This document shows positions 25,355 through 34,765 of a stretch of DNA of 64,000 nt, in pieces. Position 1 is the stretch's first letter; each line of letters opens with the position of its first letter. The notes beneath the pieces were generated by a model. That model made no database searches, was not told the DNA's origin, and was given only the letters and a program-made list of their open reading frames with translations. The translations under genes were made by a program, and so were the position numbers. Source of the DNA: Glycomyces albidus (lineage in GTDB: Bacteria; Actinomycetota; Actinomycetes; Mycobacteriales; Micromonosporaceae); contig NZ_WIAO01000002.1 of the NCBI RefSeq assembly GCF_009451885.1, positions 186,001-250,000 on the forward strand, given 5' to 3'.

Positions 25355-25983
25355 GCGACGACGGCACCGACCGCACCGGCACCGCCGCTGACGGCACCGA
25401 CGGCGCCGCCGACGCCCGCCCGAGCGGCGACCGCGCCGTTCCCGCCGGCGCCCGCGCCGCCGAGCGCACCCGCGTGCTCCTCGCCGGGACCGTCACCGCC
25501 GCGGTCGCGGCCTTCGCCGCCTCCCGCGGCTGGAGCTCGACCGCCGAGACCGGCCACGCCGGGATCACCGCCACCACCGTCCAGTCCGGGACCGACCTCG
25601 CCTCGTGGGCGCTGCCGTGCGCGCTCGCCGGCGGGGCCGCGTTCCTGGCGATGCTCGCCACCGGCAACCGCGGCCGCCGCGTCCTCGGCGTCGTCGCCGC
25701 CCTCGCGGGCCTCGCGGCCGCCGCCGGCGGCCTCCTCCACCTCACGTCCGGGGCGTGGCCGATCACGCTCGCCGCCGCCGCGCTGGCCCTCGCCGGCGCC
25801 GGCGCGTGGACGACCGCCCGGGCCGGCGGCTGGCCCGCCACGGACCGGTACGAGGCGTCCCCTTCAGGGGCCGCCGCCATAGCAGAGGACCCGGTGTCGC
25901 TGTGGAACGCCCTCGACTCGGGCCAGGACCCCTCGTCGCCTACTATCACGGCATCGGCGCAGGAGAAAGGACCGCTCAGGTGA
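25351..25983 (+). CDS. Trp-operon-associated membrane protein
   Basis: 210 aa. A polar Asp/Ala-rich N-terminus of about 38 residues is followed by four hydrophobic helices ([68 protein letters not shown]) and a polar tail. The Trp-associated membrane family (TIGR02234) occupies this position before trpC in many actinomycetes; its function is unknown. Both ends are overlapped by neighbours (ATGA with hisI, GTGA with trpC), indicating tight translational coupling. Confidence 0.85.
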   Translation: MSDDGTDRTGTAADGTDGAADARPSGDRAVPAGARAAERTRVLLAGTVTAAVAAFAASRGWSSTAETGHAGITATTVQSGTDLASWALPCALAGGAAFLAMLATGNRGRRVLGVVAALAGLAAAAGGLLHLTSGAWPITLAAAALALAGAGAWTTARAGGWPATDRYEASPSGAAAIAEDPVSLWNALDSGQDPSSPTITASAQEKGPLR

Positions 25984-26786
25984 ACGTACTGGAGCAGATC
26001 ATCACCGAAGTCCGAGTCGATCTCGAGCGGCGCCAGACCGAGACCCCCATCGAAGTGATCCGCGAGCGCGCCGCGGCCGCGCGCCCGCCGCTCGACGGGT
26101 ACGCCGCCCTCTCCGGCGGCGGTGTGAGCGTCATCGCGGAAGTGAAGCGGGCCTCGCCCTCGAAGGGCGCGCTCGCCGAGATCCCCGACCCGGCCGTGCT
26201 CGCCGCCGAGTACGCCGCCGGCGGCGCCTCGGTCATCAGCGTGCTCACCGAGCAGTCGTACTTCAAAGGCAGCCTGGACGACCTCGACGCCGTGCGCGCG
26301 AAGGTCCAGATCCCGGTGCTGCGCAAGGACTTCGTGGTCTCCCCCTACCAGGTCCTGGAGGCGCGCGCCCACGGCGCGGACCTCGTCCTCCTCATCGTGG
26401 CCGCGCTCGACCAGGACACGCTCGTGTCCCTGCACGAGCGGATCGAAGGGCTCGGCATGACCGCGCTCGTCGAGGTCCACACCGAGTACGAGGCCGACCG
26501 GGCCATGCGCGCAGGCGCCAAAGTCATTGGCGTCAACGCCCGCGACCTGACTACGCTCCAGGTGGACCGCTCGGTGTTCGAGCGGATCGCGCCGGGCCTG
26601 CCCCGGGACGTCGTGAAGGTCGCCGAGTCCGGCGTCCGCGGCACCCGCGACCTCATCCGCTACGCGAGCGCCGGCGCCGACGCCGTGCTCGTCGGCGAGG
26701 GCGTCGTCAAGCAGAAGAGCCCGCGCGACGCCGTCGCGGAGCTGGTCACCGCCGGGTCGCACCCGGCGACGCCGCGGCCGATCTAG
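25980..26786 (+). CDS. trpC: Indole-3-glycerol phosphate synthase TrpC
   Basis: 268 aa, monofunctional. It closes the indole ring of CdRP. Seen: [14 protein letters not shown] with the conserved catalytic Lys, [33 protein letters not shown], and [10 protein letters not shown] for phosphate binding. The GTG start overlaps the preceding stop and has AGGAGAAAGG upstream. In many relatives trpE lies two genes upstream; it is absent here. Confidence 0.97.
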   Translation: MNVLEQIITEVRVDLERRQTETPIEVIRERAAAARPPLDGYAALSGGGVSVIAEVKRASPSKGALAEIPDPAVLAAEYAAGGASVISVLTEQSYFKGSLDDLDAVRAKVQIPVLRKDFVVSPYQVLEARAHGADLVLLIVAALDQDTLVSLHERIEGLGMTALVEVHTEYEADRAMRAGAKVIGVNARDLTTLQVDRSVFERIAPGLPRDVVKVAESGVRGTRDLIRYASAGADAVLVGEGVVKQKSPRDAVAELVTAGSHPATPRPI

Positions 26787-26854
26787 GGCGCGGCCACCGC
26801 GCCGTCGAGGCCCGAGCCCGGGCCGAGCGAGTCGAAGAAGGGGAGCGAACCACC

Positions 26855-28048
<1,194 letters not shown>

Positions 28049-28051
28049 GGC

Positions 28052-28840
28052 ATGAGAGCTGCTGCAGCGTTCGCGAAGACGAAGGCCGAGGGCCGCGCCG
28101 CGCTCGTCGGCTACCTCCCGGCCGGGTTCCCGACCCTCGCCGACTCGATCAAGGCCGTCGACATCATGATCGACCACGGCGCCGACATCATCGAGCTCGG
28201 CCTGCCGTACTCCGACCCGGTCATGGACGGCCCCGCGATCCAGCGCGCCGCCGACCAGGCGCTCGCGGCCGGGTTCCGCACCAAGCAGGTCTTCGAGGTC
28301 ACCGAGGCCGTCTCCGGCCGCGTCCCGATCCTCGTGATGACCTACTGGAACCTGGTGGAGCGGTACGGCGTCGACCGGTTCGCGCGCGACTTCAAGGCCG
28401 CCGGCGGGGCCGGGCTCATCACGCCCGACCTCATCCCGGACGAGGCCGGCGAGTGGATCGACGCCTCCGACGCGCACGACCTCGACCGGGTGTTCCTCGT
28501 CGCCCCGTCGTCCACTGAGGAGCGGATCGCGTCGACCACGGCGGCCTGCCGCGGCTTCGTGTACGCGCAGTCGGTCATGGGCGTCACCGGCGCCCGAGCC
28601 GCCACCTCGGCGGTCGCGCCGGAGCTGGTGCGCCGCACGCGGGCCCACACCGACCTGCCGATCGGCGTCGGCCTCGGCGTCCGCTCGGGCGACCAGGCCG
28701 CCGAGATCGCGTCCTACGGCGACGCCGTCATCGTCGGATCCGCGATCGTCAACTGCTACCTGGACTCCGAGGACGTCCCGTCGGGCCACCAGCGCCTCGC
28801 CGAGCTGACCGCGGACCTCGCCGAAGGCGTCCGCCGCTAA
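28052..28840 (+). CDS. trpA: Tryptophan synthase alpha subunit TrpA
   Basis: 262 aa. It releases indole from indole-3-glycerol phosphate and channels it to TrpB. The catalytic acids are Glu48 and Asp59 within IELGLPYSDPVMDG. The phosphate loops LGVRSGDQAAEIA and GSAIVN are present. YAQSVMGVTGAR covers loop 6. It ends the hisI-trpCBA unit; a stable stem-loop 18 bp beyond the stop probably ends transcription before lgt. Confidence 0.98.
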   Translation: MRAAAAFAKTKAEGRAALVGYLPAGFPTLADSIKAVDIMIDHGADIIELGLPYSDPVMDGPAIQRAADQALAAGFRTKQVFEVTEAVSGRVPILVMTYWNLVERYGVDRFARDFKAAGGAGLITPDLIPDEAGEWIDASDAHDLDRVFLVAPSSTEERIASTTAACRGFVYAQSVMGVTGARAATSAVAPELVRRTRAHTDLPIGVGLGVRSGDQAAEIASYGDAVIVGSAIVNCYLDSEDVPSGHQRLAELTADLAEGVRR

Positions 28841-28857
28841 GCCCACCGCCGCCGTCG

Positions 28858-28902
28858 GGCGGACCGCAGACCCCTGTCCCCCAAAGGGTTCCGCGGTCCG
28901 CC
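28858..28902 (+). terminator. Stem-loop after trpA
   Basis: GGCGGACCGC (28858-28867) and its exact complement at 28893-28902 enclose a 25-nt loop containing CCCCCAAAGGG. A probable terminator. Confidence 0.5.
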
Positions 28903-28971
28903 GACCGCCGCTGCCGGGCCGTTCCGGCGCGACCCGTTCGGGGCCGTGCCCCGCCGCGGTTGCGCACCCAT

Positions 28972-28977
28972 TAGGTT
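28972..28977 (+). promoter_or_regulatory. -10-like TAGGTT before lgt
   Basis: TAGGTT ends 1 nt before ATG 28979 and 7 nt before GTG 28985. By the spacing seen at other genes here, the true start may be the GTG of a leaderless message. Confidence 0.4.
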
Positions 28978-28978
28978 T

Positions 28979-30028
28979 ATGCCCGTGGACCTTGCTTCAA
29001 TCCCGAGCCCGTCCGAGTCGGTCTGGCACCTCGGCCCCCTCCCGATCCGCGCCTACGCGCTCTGCTTGATCGCCGGCATCGTCGCCGCCTGCTGGATCGC
29101 CGAAGCGCGCATGCGCCGCCGCGGCGCCCCCCAGTGGGCCGTGCTCGACATCGCGGTGTGGGCGGTGCCGTTCGGTATCGCCGGCGGCCGCATCTACCAC
29201 GTGTTCACCAGTCCCGACGCGTACTTCGGCCCCGACGGCGACCCCTGGCAGGCCCTCGCGGTCTGGAACGGCGGCCTCGGCATCCCCGGCGCGATCCTCC
29301 TCGGCGGCGTCGGCGTGTGGCTCGGCTGCCGCCAGCTGAAGCTCCCGTTCACGATGGTCGCCGACGCGATCGTCCCCGGCATCCCCGTCGCCCAGGCGAT
29401 CGGCCGGCTCGGGAACTGGTTCAACCAGGAGCTGTACGGCAAGCCGCTCGAAGCCTGGTGGGCGCTCCAGATCGACGCCGACATCGTCCGCCGCCACACC
29501 CCCGAGTACATCGGGTACACGACCTTCCACCCCGCGTTCCTGTACGAGCTGCTGTGGAACCTCGGGGTGGCGCTCGTCGTCTGGCTCGCCGACCGCCGCG
29601 TCAAGTTCGGGGCGGGCCGCGCGGTCGCCCTCTACGTCGTCCTCTACGGCATCGGCCGGTTCTGGATCGAGGGCCTGCGCATCGACGACGCCCAGGCGTT
29701 CATGGGGCTGCGCCTCAACCAGTGGACGAGCATCATCGTGGTCGTCCTCGCCGTCGCCTACCTCCTCATCGTCCGCGGCACCCGCCAGGTGTTCGTCCTC
29801 GAAGGCGGCGAGCGCATCGCCGTCGCCTGGGACTCCGAGGCCGCCAAGGCCGCCGGGTACGTCGACGGCGCCCTCCCCAAGGGCGTCGAGCTGACCGAGG
29901 CCGAGGACGCCGGGAGCGGCGGCACCGAGCACTCCCGTCCCGAAGAGGACGGCGTCGCCGACGAACCGGGCGGCGAACCGGCCGAAGAGACGCGGCCGGG
30001 CGCGGGCACGACCCGCGACGACGGCTGA
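28979..30028 (+). CDS. lgt: Prolipoprotein diacylglyceryl transferase Lgt
   Basis: 349 aa with about seven membrane helices. Lgt adds diacylglycerol to the lipobox Cys of prolipoproteins such as the binding protein at 7907 and the lipoprotein at 62446. The signature AIGRLGNWFNQELYG and the conserved GGRIYH and LYVVLYGIGRFWIEGLR segments are present. A cytoplasmic, acidic, low-complexity tail of about 60 residues (from about 285) exceeds the E. coli enzyme but is common in actinomycetes. GTG 28985 is an alternative start. Position after trpA is conserved in this phylum. Confidence 0.96.
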   Translation: MPVDLASIPSPSESVWHLGPLPIRAYALCLIAGIVAACWIAEARMRRRGAPQWAVLDIAVWAVPFGIAGGRIYHVFTSPDAYFGPDGDPWQALAVWNGGLGIPGAILLGGVGVWLGCRQLKLPFTMVADAIVPGIPVAQAIGRLGNWFNQELYGKPLEAWWALQIDADIVRRHTPEYIGYTTFHPAFLYELLWNLGVALVVWLADRRVKFGAGRAVALYVVLYGIGRFWIEGLRIDDAQAFMGLRLNQWTSIIVVVLAVAYLLIVRGTRQVFVLEGGERIAVAWDSEAAKAAGYVDGALPKGVELTEAEDAGSGGTEHSRPEEDGVADEPGGEPAEETRPGAGTTRDDG

Positions 30029-30058
30029 CCGACACCGCTTCCCCCCGGGCAGGTGCAG

Positions 30059-31213
30059 ATGCATAACCGTAGAGCCGTAGTCGTCGGCGCCGGCGTCGCC
30101 GGGCTCGCCAGCGCGATCGTCCTGGCGAAGCTCGGCTGGCGGGTGGCGCTGCTGGAGCGGCGCGAGCGCCTCAAGGGCGACGACCTCGGCATGATTCTGT
30201 GGGCCTCGGGCGTGCGCGCGCTGCGCGCGCTCGGGGTCGACGCGACCCTCGACGCCGCGGGGATCCCCATCGAGCGCTTCGAGATCCGCAACGAGGAGCG
30301 CCTGTCCAGCTCGTTCGGCGGCGCCATGCTCGGCGCCGACGACGGCACCCCGTCCGTCATGGTGCACACCGCGATGCTCTACGAGGCGCTGGTGTCGCGC
30401 CTGGGCGACCGCGTCGAGGTCCACCCGGCGACGCAGGTCGACCGGATCGACATGGTCGACCTCGCCGCGGGTGACGCGTTCCGCCGCTGGGACGCCGATC
30501 TCGTCGTCGCCGCCGACGGCATCGACTCGCCGACCCGCCACCTCATCGCCCCCGGATCGCCCACAGTGGACGCCGGGGTGGTGGCGTTCCGCGGCATCGT
30601 CCCCGCCCACCGCGCGCCCGAGCGCAGCGCCGAGGCCGTCGAGATCTACGGCCCCGACCGCCGCCGCTTCGGCTACGGCGACCTCGGCCACGCCGGCGCC
30701 TGCTGGTGGGCCACCGTCCCCGGCGGCATGCGCCCCGAATCCCCCCAGATCCAGCACGAGCTCATCAACCGCTGGTTCGCCGACTGGCCCGCCCCCGTCG
30801 GCAAGTACATCGCCGCCACCCGCCCCTCCGAACTCACCCAGCAGTCCGTCCGGTACGTCTGGCCCCTGCCCGCACGGCTCAACCAGGCCGTCGGCAACGG
30901 CGGGATCGTCCTCATGGGCGACGCCGCCCACGGCGTCGCCCCCGTCCTCGCCCAAGGCGGCAGCCTCGCCCTCGAAGACGCCGTCACCCTCGGCTGGGCC
31001 CTGCGCCGCACCCCCGAATCCCTCCCCGAAGCCCTCGCCTCCTACGACCGCGCCCGCCTGCCGCGCCTCAAACGCGTCGCCCGGCTCTCCCGCCGCGTCC
31101 ACACCATCGCCTCCGGCGGCCGCGGCGTCACCCGCGGCCTCCTCCGCGCCGTCCCCGACTCCTGGGTCCAGAGCCAGGCCGCGTCCCTCGCCGACTGGCA
31201 GCCGCCCCGCTGA
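30059..31213 (+). CDS. FAD-dependent monooxygenase (aromatic hydroxylase fold)
   Basis: 384 aa. The N-terminal VVVGAGVAGLASAIVLAKLG is the FAD Rossmann motif, with ERR at the end of strand 2. VVAADGIDSPTRH is the DG motif, and IVLMGDAAHGVAPVLAQGGSLALED the GD motif binding the FAD ribityl. These three define class A flavoprotein monooxygenases such as PHBH, using NAD(P)H and O2. The substrate is unknown (secondary metabolite or aromatic acid). An in-frame GTG 6 bp earlier is an alternative start. No dedicated partners are nearby. Confidence 0.88.
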   Translation: MHNRRAVVVGAGVAGLASAIVLAKLGWRVALLERRERLKGDDLGMILWASGVRALRALGVDATLDAAGIPIERFEIRNEERLSSSFGGAMLGADDGTPSVMVHTAMLYEALVSRLGDRVEVHPATQVDRIDMVDLAAGDAFRRWDADLVVAADGIDSPTRHLIAPGSPTVDAGVVAFRGIVPAHRAPERSAEAVEIYGPDRRRFGYGDLGHAGACWWATVPGGMRPESPQIQHELINRWFADWPAPVGKYIAATRPSELTQQSVRYVWPLPARLNQAVGNGGIVLMGDAAHGVAPVLAQGGSLALEDAVTLGWALRRTPESLPEALASYDRARLPRLKRVARLSRRVHTIASGGRGVTRGLLRAVPDSWVQSQAASLADWQPPR

Positions 31214-31218
31214 CCCGA

Positions 31219-31224
31219 TACCGT
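31219..31224 (+). promoter_or_regulatory. -10-like TACCGT of a probable leaderless promoter
   Basis: TACCGT is followed by 7 nt and the acetyltransferase ATG; no Shine-Dalgarno is present. Confidence 0.4.
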
Positions 31225-31231
31225 TCACTCC

Positions 31232-31723
31232 ATGCGCATCCGCGACTCCCGCCCCGACGACTGGCCCGCAGTGTGGGCCTTCGCGAAGCCCGTGATCGAG
31301 TCCGGCGAGCACTTCGTGTGGGAGCCGGGCACCCCCGAGGACCTCCTGCGCGAGCACTGGATCGGCGAGCGCGAAGCACCCTCCTCCTCATTCGTGGCCG
31401 AAGTGGACGGACGCGTCTGCGGCGTCGCCGAGATCCACCCCAACCAGAAGGGACGCGGATCCCACATCGCCAACGCCGGCTTCATGGTCGACCCCGAGGC
31501 CCGCGGCAAGGGCATCGGCCGCGCCCTCGGCGAAGCCGCCATCGCCCGCGCCAAAGCCGACGGCTTCACGGCCATGCAGTTCAACGCCGTCGTCGCCACC
31601 AACACCGCCGCCGTCGCCCTCTGGCACTCACTCGGCTTCCGGACCCTCGCGCTCCTCCCCGCGACCTTCCGCCACCCCACCGAGGGCCTGGTCGACATGC
31701 ACCTGATGTTCCGAGAACTCTGA
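31232..31723 (+). CDS. GNAT-family N-acetyltransferase
   Basis: 163 aa. GFMVDPEARGKGIGRALGEAAI contains motif A (RGKGIG) that grips the acetyl-CoA pyrophosphate. VVATNTAAVALWHSLGF is motif B, the usual end of the fold. It resembles the phosphinothricin/ribosomal-protein-type acetyltransferase group; the acceptor is unknown. It begins 18 bp after the monooxygenase stop but appears to have its own leaderless promoter. Confidence 0.88.
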   Translation: MRIRDSRPDDWPAVWAFAKPVIESGEHFVWEPGTPEDLLREHWIGEREAPSSSFVAEVDGRVCGVAEIHPNQKGRGSHIANAGFMVDPEARGKGIGRALGEAAIARAKADGFTAMQFNAVVATNTAAVALWHSLGFRTLALLPATFRHPTEGLVDMHLMFREL

Positions 31724-31818
31724 ACCGACGGGCACGCCCCTGCCGAGGAACCCCCACCCCGCCCCGCCCGGTCCACGGACCCCCGACCTTGAAGCACCCG
31801 AGTAGCATCGCCCTCACC

Positions 31819-32790
31819 ATGAACGAACTGCGCGAGTCGATCCGCTCCCTGGGCGTCGCCGACCCGGAGGCCGCCGTCGCCGTCCACGCCGTCACCGGCG
31901 CCGACCCCGCCCTCCTCCCCGCCGGCGGCCTGCCGAAACGGTTCGAGGACATCGCCCCCTGGCTCCGGGCCGAATACCTCACCCCCGGCAGCCCCCACCT
32001 CGAACCCGCCGCCGGCCGCGCCGCCGCCCTCCTCGGCGAACCGGTCGACACCGCCGCCGACGACGTCCTCGCCCTCGTCGTCGTCCGCCCCCGCACCCTC
32101 CACGACCTGCGCACCGGCACCCGCCTGAGCGAAGCCGACCTCACCGCGCTCCTCCCGCGCCTCGAAGCCGCCGGACTCATCGCCCCCGGACCCAACCCCC
32201 TCGAACCCGACAACCCGTTCTGGACCTTCACCGACCGGCTCGCCCGCTTCCACTACGCCGTCCTCCGGCCCCACCTGCCGCGCTGGCGGCGCGGGTACAT
32301 CACCGAGAAGCTGTGGACGATGAACCGCGCCCGCTTCGACCGGTACGTGGCCCGCCCCGAATTCCTGAACCTCGCCCGCGAATGGGCCCGCGACGCCACC
32401 GGCGCCGCCGCGACCACCCGCGTCGTCGTCCCCGACCCCCGGTTCCGGCAGCTCCGGACCCTCGAACTCGCCGCCTGGGACGACCAGGGCGCCCCCGTCG
32501 CCCTCGGCACCGTCCGCTGGCGGTTCCGGATGGTCGAGCGCCAGCTCAAACGCCTCCGCTACGTCAAGCGCCTCCTCGGCGACCCGGACGTGCGCCTCTA
32601 CTGCGTCGCCTCCCGCTTCGAACCGGCCATCACCGCCGACCCCGACCCGGCCCTGACAGCCGTCACCCCCGAGCGGCTCCTCGAGCACGCCCCCGAACCG
32701 GCCGCCGGGACAAAGCCGGAAACCGCGCCTGAGCGTGACTTACACCCCATTTCCCGGCTGGTGGGCGGGGAAACGCGACGGGTAGGCTGA
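31819..32790 (+). CDS. DUF234-like C-terminal region of an archaeal-type ATPase, without the ATPase domain
   Basis: 323 aa. It lacks a P-loop. RFEDIAPWLRAEYLTPGSPH resembles the end of the AAA lid, residues about 80-120 a winged helix (DLRTGTRLSEADLTALLPRLEAAGLI), DNPFWTFTDRLARFHYAVLRPHL the hallmark DUF234 segment, and the C-terminal third a PD-(D/E)XK-nuclease-like domain. In that domain the usual E..K residues look lost (LGTVRWRF). In typical actinobacterial proteins an ATPase of about 250 residues precedes this; here the upstream sequence codes for the acetyltransferase in another frame, so the domain is missing. Function unknown. Confidence 0.62.
   Translation: MNELRESIRSLGVADPEAAVAVHAVTGADPALLPAGGLPKRFEDIAPWLRAEYLTPGSPHLEPAAGRAAALLGEPVDTAADDVLALVVVRPRTLHDLRTGTRLSEADLTALLPRLEAAGLIAPGPNPLEPDNPFWTFTDRLARFHYAVLRPHLPRWRRGYITEKLWTMNRARFDRYVARPEFLNLAREWARDATGAAATTRVVVPDPRFRQLRTLELAAWDDQGAPVALGTVRWRFRMVERQLKRLRYVKRLLGDPDVRLYCVASRFEPAITADPDPALTAVTPERLLEHAPEPAAGTKPETAPERDLHPISRLVGGETRRVG
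32783..32788 (+). promoter_or_regulatory. -10-like TAGGCT before the epimerase operon
   Basis: TAGGCT lies 40 nt before the epimerase ATG, leaving a short leader with its own GAGGAG ribosome site. No convincing -35 was found. Confidence 0.3.
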
Positions 32791-32828
32791 AGACCTTCTT
32801 CCCCGTACCCGGAATTCGAGGAGTGACG

Positions 32829-33812
32829 ATGGCGGCAAGCGTGGACGCGGTAGTGGCGGGAGCCGGTGGATTCATCGGCGGACACCTGGTGGCGAGCCTC
32901 CTCGCCGAAGGCAAGACCGTCCGGGCCGTCGACGTGAAGCCCCTCGACGAGTGGTACCAGGTCCACCCCGAGACCGAGAACCTCCAGCGCGACCTCGCCG
33001 ACCTCGCCAACTGCCGCGAAGCCGTCGGCGACGGCGCCGCCGAGGTCTACAACCTCGCCTGCAACATGGGCGGCATGGGCTTCATCGAGAACAACAAGGC
33101 CCTGTGCATGCTCTCGGTCCTCCCCTCCACCCACATGCTCCAGGCCGCCAACGACGCCGAGGTCGGCCGGTTCTTCTACTCGTCCTCCGCGTGCGTCTAC
33201 GCCGGGTACAAGCAGACCGAGGCGAACATCGCCCCCCTCAAGGAAGAGGACGCCTACCCCGCCGACGCCGAGGACGGCTACGGCTGGGAGAAGCTGTTCT
33301 CCGAGCGCATGTGCCGCCACTTCCGCGAGGACTTCGGCCTCGAGACCCGCATCGCCCGCTACCACAACATCTACGGGCCCGTCGGCACCTGGGACGGCGG
33401 CCGCGAGAAGGCCCCCGCCGCCACCTGCCGCAAGATCGCGGTCGCCGCGCTCACCGGCCAGAAGGAAGTCGAGATCTGGGGCGACGGCGAGCAGACCCGC
33501 TCGTTCACCTACATCGACGACTGCGTCCACGGCACCAAGATGCTCACCCGCGGCGACGTCACCGAGCCGCTCAACCTCGGCTCCTCCGAGCTGACCACCA
33601 TCAACAACCTGTACTACCTGGTCGCCGACATCGCCGGCATCGACATCGAGCTCAAGCACGTCGAAGGCGCGCTGGGCGTGCGCGGCCGCAACTCCGACAA
33701 CACCCTCATCCAGAAGTACTACGGCTGGGAGCCGTCGATCTCCCTCCGCGAAGGCATGGCGAAGACCTACGCGTGGGTCTACGACCAGGTCAAGGCCAAG
33801 TACAACCTCTGA
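32829..33812 (+). CDS. GDP-mannose 3,5-epimerase-like NAD-dependent epimerase
   Basis: 327 aa, extended SDR fold with GAGGFIGGH at residues 11-19. It closely follows plant GDP-mannose 3,5-epimerase, which makes GDP-L-galactose: NMGGMGFIE (79-87), SSSACVYAGY, DGYGWEKLFSERMCRHF and TWDGGREKAPAA. The acid/base and redox residues Cys122, Tyr151, Lys155 and Lys194 each sit exactly 23 positions before the Arabidopsis Cys145, Tyr174, Lys178 and Lys217. Residue-level agreement makes the reaction likely, though the nucleotide sugar could differ. ATG 32829 follows GAGGAG. Its stop overlaps the next gene by one base. Confidence 0.88.
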   Translation: MAASVDAVVAGAGGFIGGHLVASLLAEGKTVRAVDVKPLDEWYQVHPETENLQRDLADLANCREAVGDGAAEVYNLACNMGGMGFIENNKALCMLSVLPSTHMLQAANDAEVGRFFYSSSACVYAGYKQTEANIAPLKEEDAYPADAEDGYGWEKLFSERMCRHFREDFGLETRIARYHNIYGPVGTWDGGREKAPAATCRKIAVAALTGQKEVEIWGDGEQTRSFTYIDDCVHGTKMLTRGDVTEPLNLGSSELTTINNLYYLVADIAGIDIELKHVEGALGVRGRNSDNTLIQKYYGWEPSISLREGMAKTYAWVYDQVKAKYNL

Positions 33813-34576
33813 TGGCCGACCCGAAGCTCCGCCGCGTCGACGTCCTCGGCGTCGGCGTCTCCACCGTCGACCAGCCGATGGCCCTCGCCGAGATCACCCG
33901 CTGGGTCGAGACCGGCGAGCGCCACTACGTGTGCGTCACCGGCGTCCACGGCGTCATGGAGTCCCAGCGCGACCCCGAACTCCTCGCCATCCACAACGCC
34001 TCCGGGCTCACCACGCCCGACGGCATGCCGATGGTGTGGGCCGGCCGCAAAGCCGGCGCCGAGTGGATGGACCGCGTCTACGGACCCGACCTGATGCTCA
34101 ACGTCCTCACTCGCGCCGCCGAACGCGGCTGGTCCTCGTTCCTCTACGGCGGCAAGGAAGGCGTACCCGAGCTCCTCGCCGAGAAGCTCGCCGAGCGCAT
34201 CCCCGGCGTCAAGTTCGCCGGCATGTACTCGCCGCCGTTCCGGCCCCTCACCGAGGCCGAGGACGCCGAGATCGTCAAGCGCATCAACGACTCCGGCGCG
34301 CAGCTCGTCTGGGTCGGCCTGTCGACCCCCAAGCAGGAGCGGTGGATGGCCGCCCACCGCGACCGCCTCGACGCCCCCGCCCTGTTCGGCGTCGGCGCCG
34401 CCTTCGACTTCCACGCCGGACTCGTCCCGCAGGCCCCGCCCTGGATGCAGCGCAACGGCCTCGAATGGTTCTACCGGCTCACGAAGGAGCCCAAGCGCCT
34501 GTGGCGCCGCTACTTCCGGAACAACCCGGCGTACCTGCGCGAGATCCGCAAACGCCCCCCGTTCCTGCGCGATTGA
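33812..34576 (+). CDS. WecG/TagA/CpsF-family glycosyltransferase (GT26)
   Basis: 254 aa. TTPDGMPMVWAGRK carries the family's catalytic Asp; RVYGPDLMLNVL, LYGGKEGVPELL, VWVGLSTPKQERWM and GVGAAFDFHAG are successive family motifs. The C-terminal basic segment WFYRLTKEPKRLWRRYFRN binds the membrane. GT26 enzymes transfer a sugar (ManNAc in TagA, ManNAcA in WecG) to a lipid-linked acceptor in cell-surface polymer synthesis. Overlap TGATG with the epimerase implies a shared pathway, probably using the epimerised GDP-sugar or acting next to it. No other polymer genes are nearby. Confidence 0.9.
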   Translation: MADPKLRRVDVLGVGVSTVDQPMALAEITRWVETGERHYVCVTGVHGVMESQRDPELLAIHNASGLTTPDGMPMVWAGRKAGAEWMDRVYGPDLMLNVLTRAAERGWSSFLYGGKEGVPELLAEKLAERIPGVKFAGMYSPPFRPLTEAEDAEIVKRINDSGAQLVWVGLSTPKQERWMAAHRDRLDAPALFGVGAAFDFHAGLVPQAPPWMQRNGLEWFYRLTKEPKRLWRRYFRNNPAYLREIRKRPPFLRD

Positions 34577-34589
34577 GCGAATCCTTCGA

Positions 34590-34624
34590 GCGCCGCCCGG
34601 CCCCTCAGGGGACCCGGGCGGCGC
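34590..34624 (+). terminator. Terminator of the epimerase/glycosyltransferase operon
   Basis: A perfect 11-bp stem (34590-34600 with 34614-34624) followed by TTCGGTGTCGT. Confidence 0.7.
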
Positions 34625-34642
34625 TTCGGTGTCGTACCCCGC

Positions 34643-34666
34643 TGTCAGGGTTGGAACCGGGGGCCC
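34643..34666 (+). repeat. Dispersed intergenic repeat, copy 4 (diverged)
   Basis: TGTCAGGGTTGGAACCGGGG and the following GCCC match copies 2 and 3 with a one-base deletion and a substitution. It lies 19 bp after the glycosyltransferase terminator. Confidence 0.6.
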
Positions 34667-34752
34667 GTCGATGTCCGATTTGCAGGGAACCTCCGTTCAC
34701 CTTCCCGCCCGCTCCGCTCGCCGCCCTCCTGGCCCGTCCTGCGCAGCGGCGC

Positions 34753-34758
34753 TAGGCT
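34753..34758 (+). promoter_or_regulatory. -10-like TAGGCT of a probable leaderless promoter
   Basis: TAGGCT is followed by 7 nt and the methyltransferase ATG. Confidence 0.4.
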
Positions 34759-34765
34759 GTGCCGC

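Noticed and set aside
28946-28979. Earlier start for lgt at 28946
   Set aside because: It would add an Arg/Cys-rich extension not seen in Lgt, and the -10-like TAGGTT at 28972 would fall inside the coding sequence.
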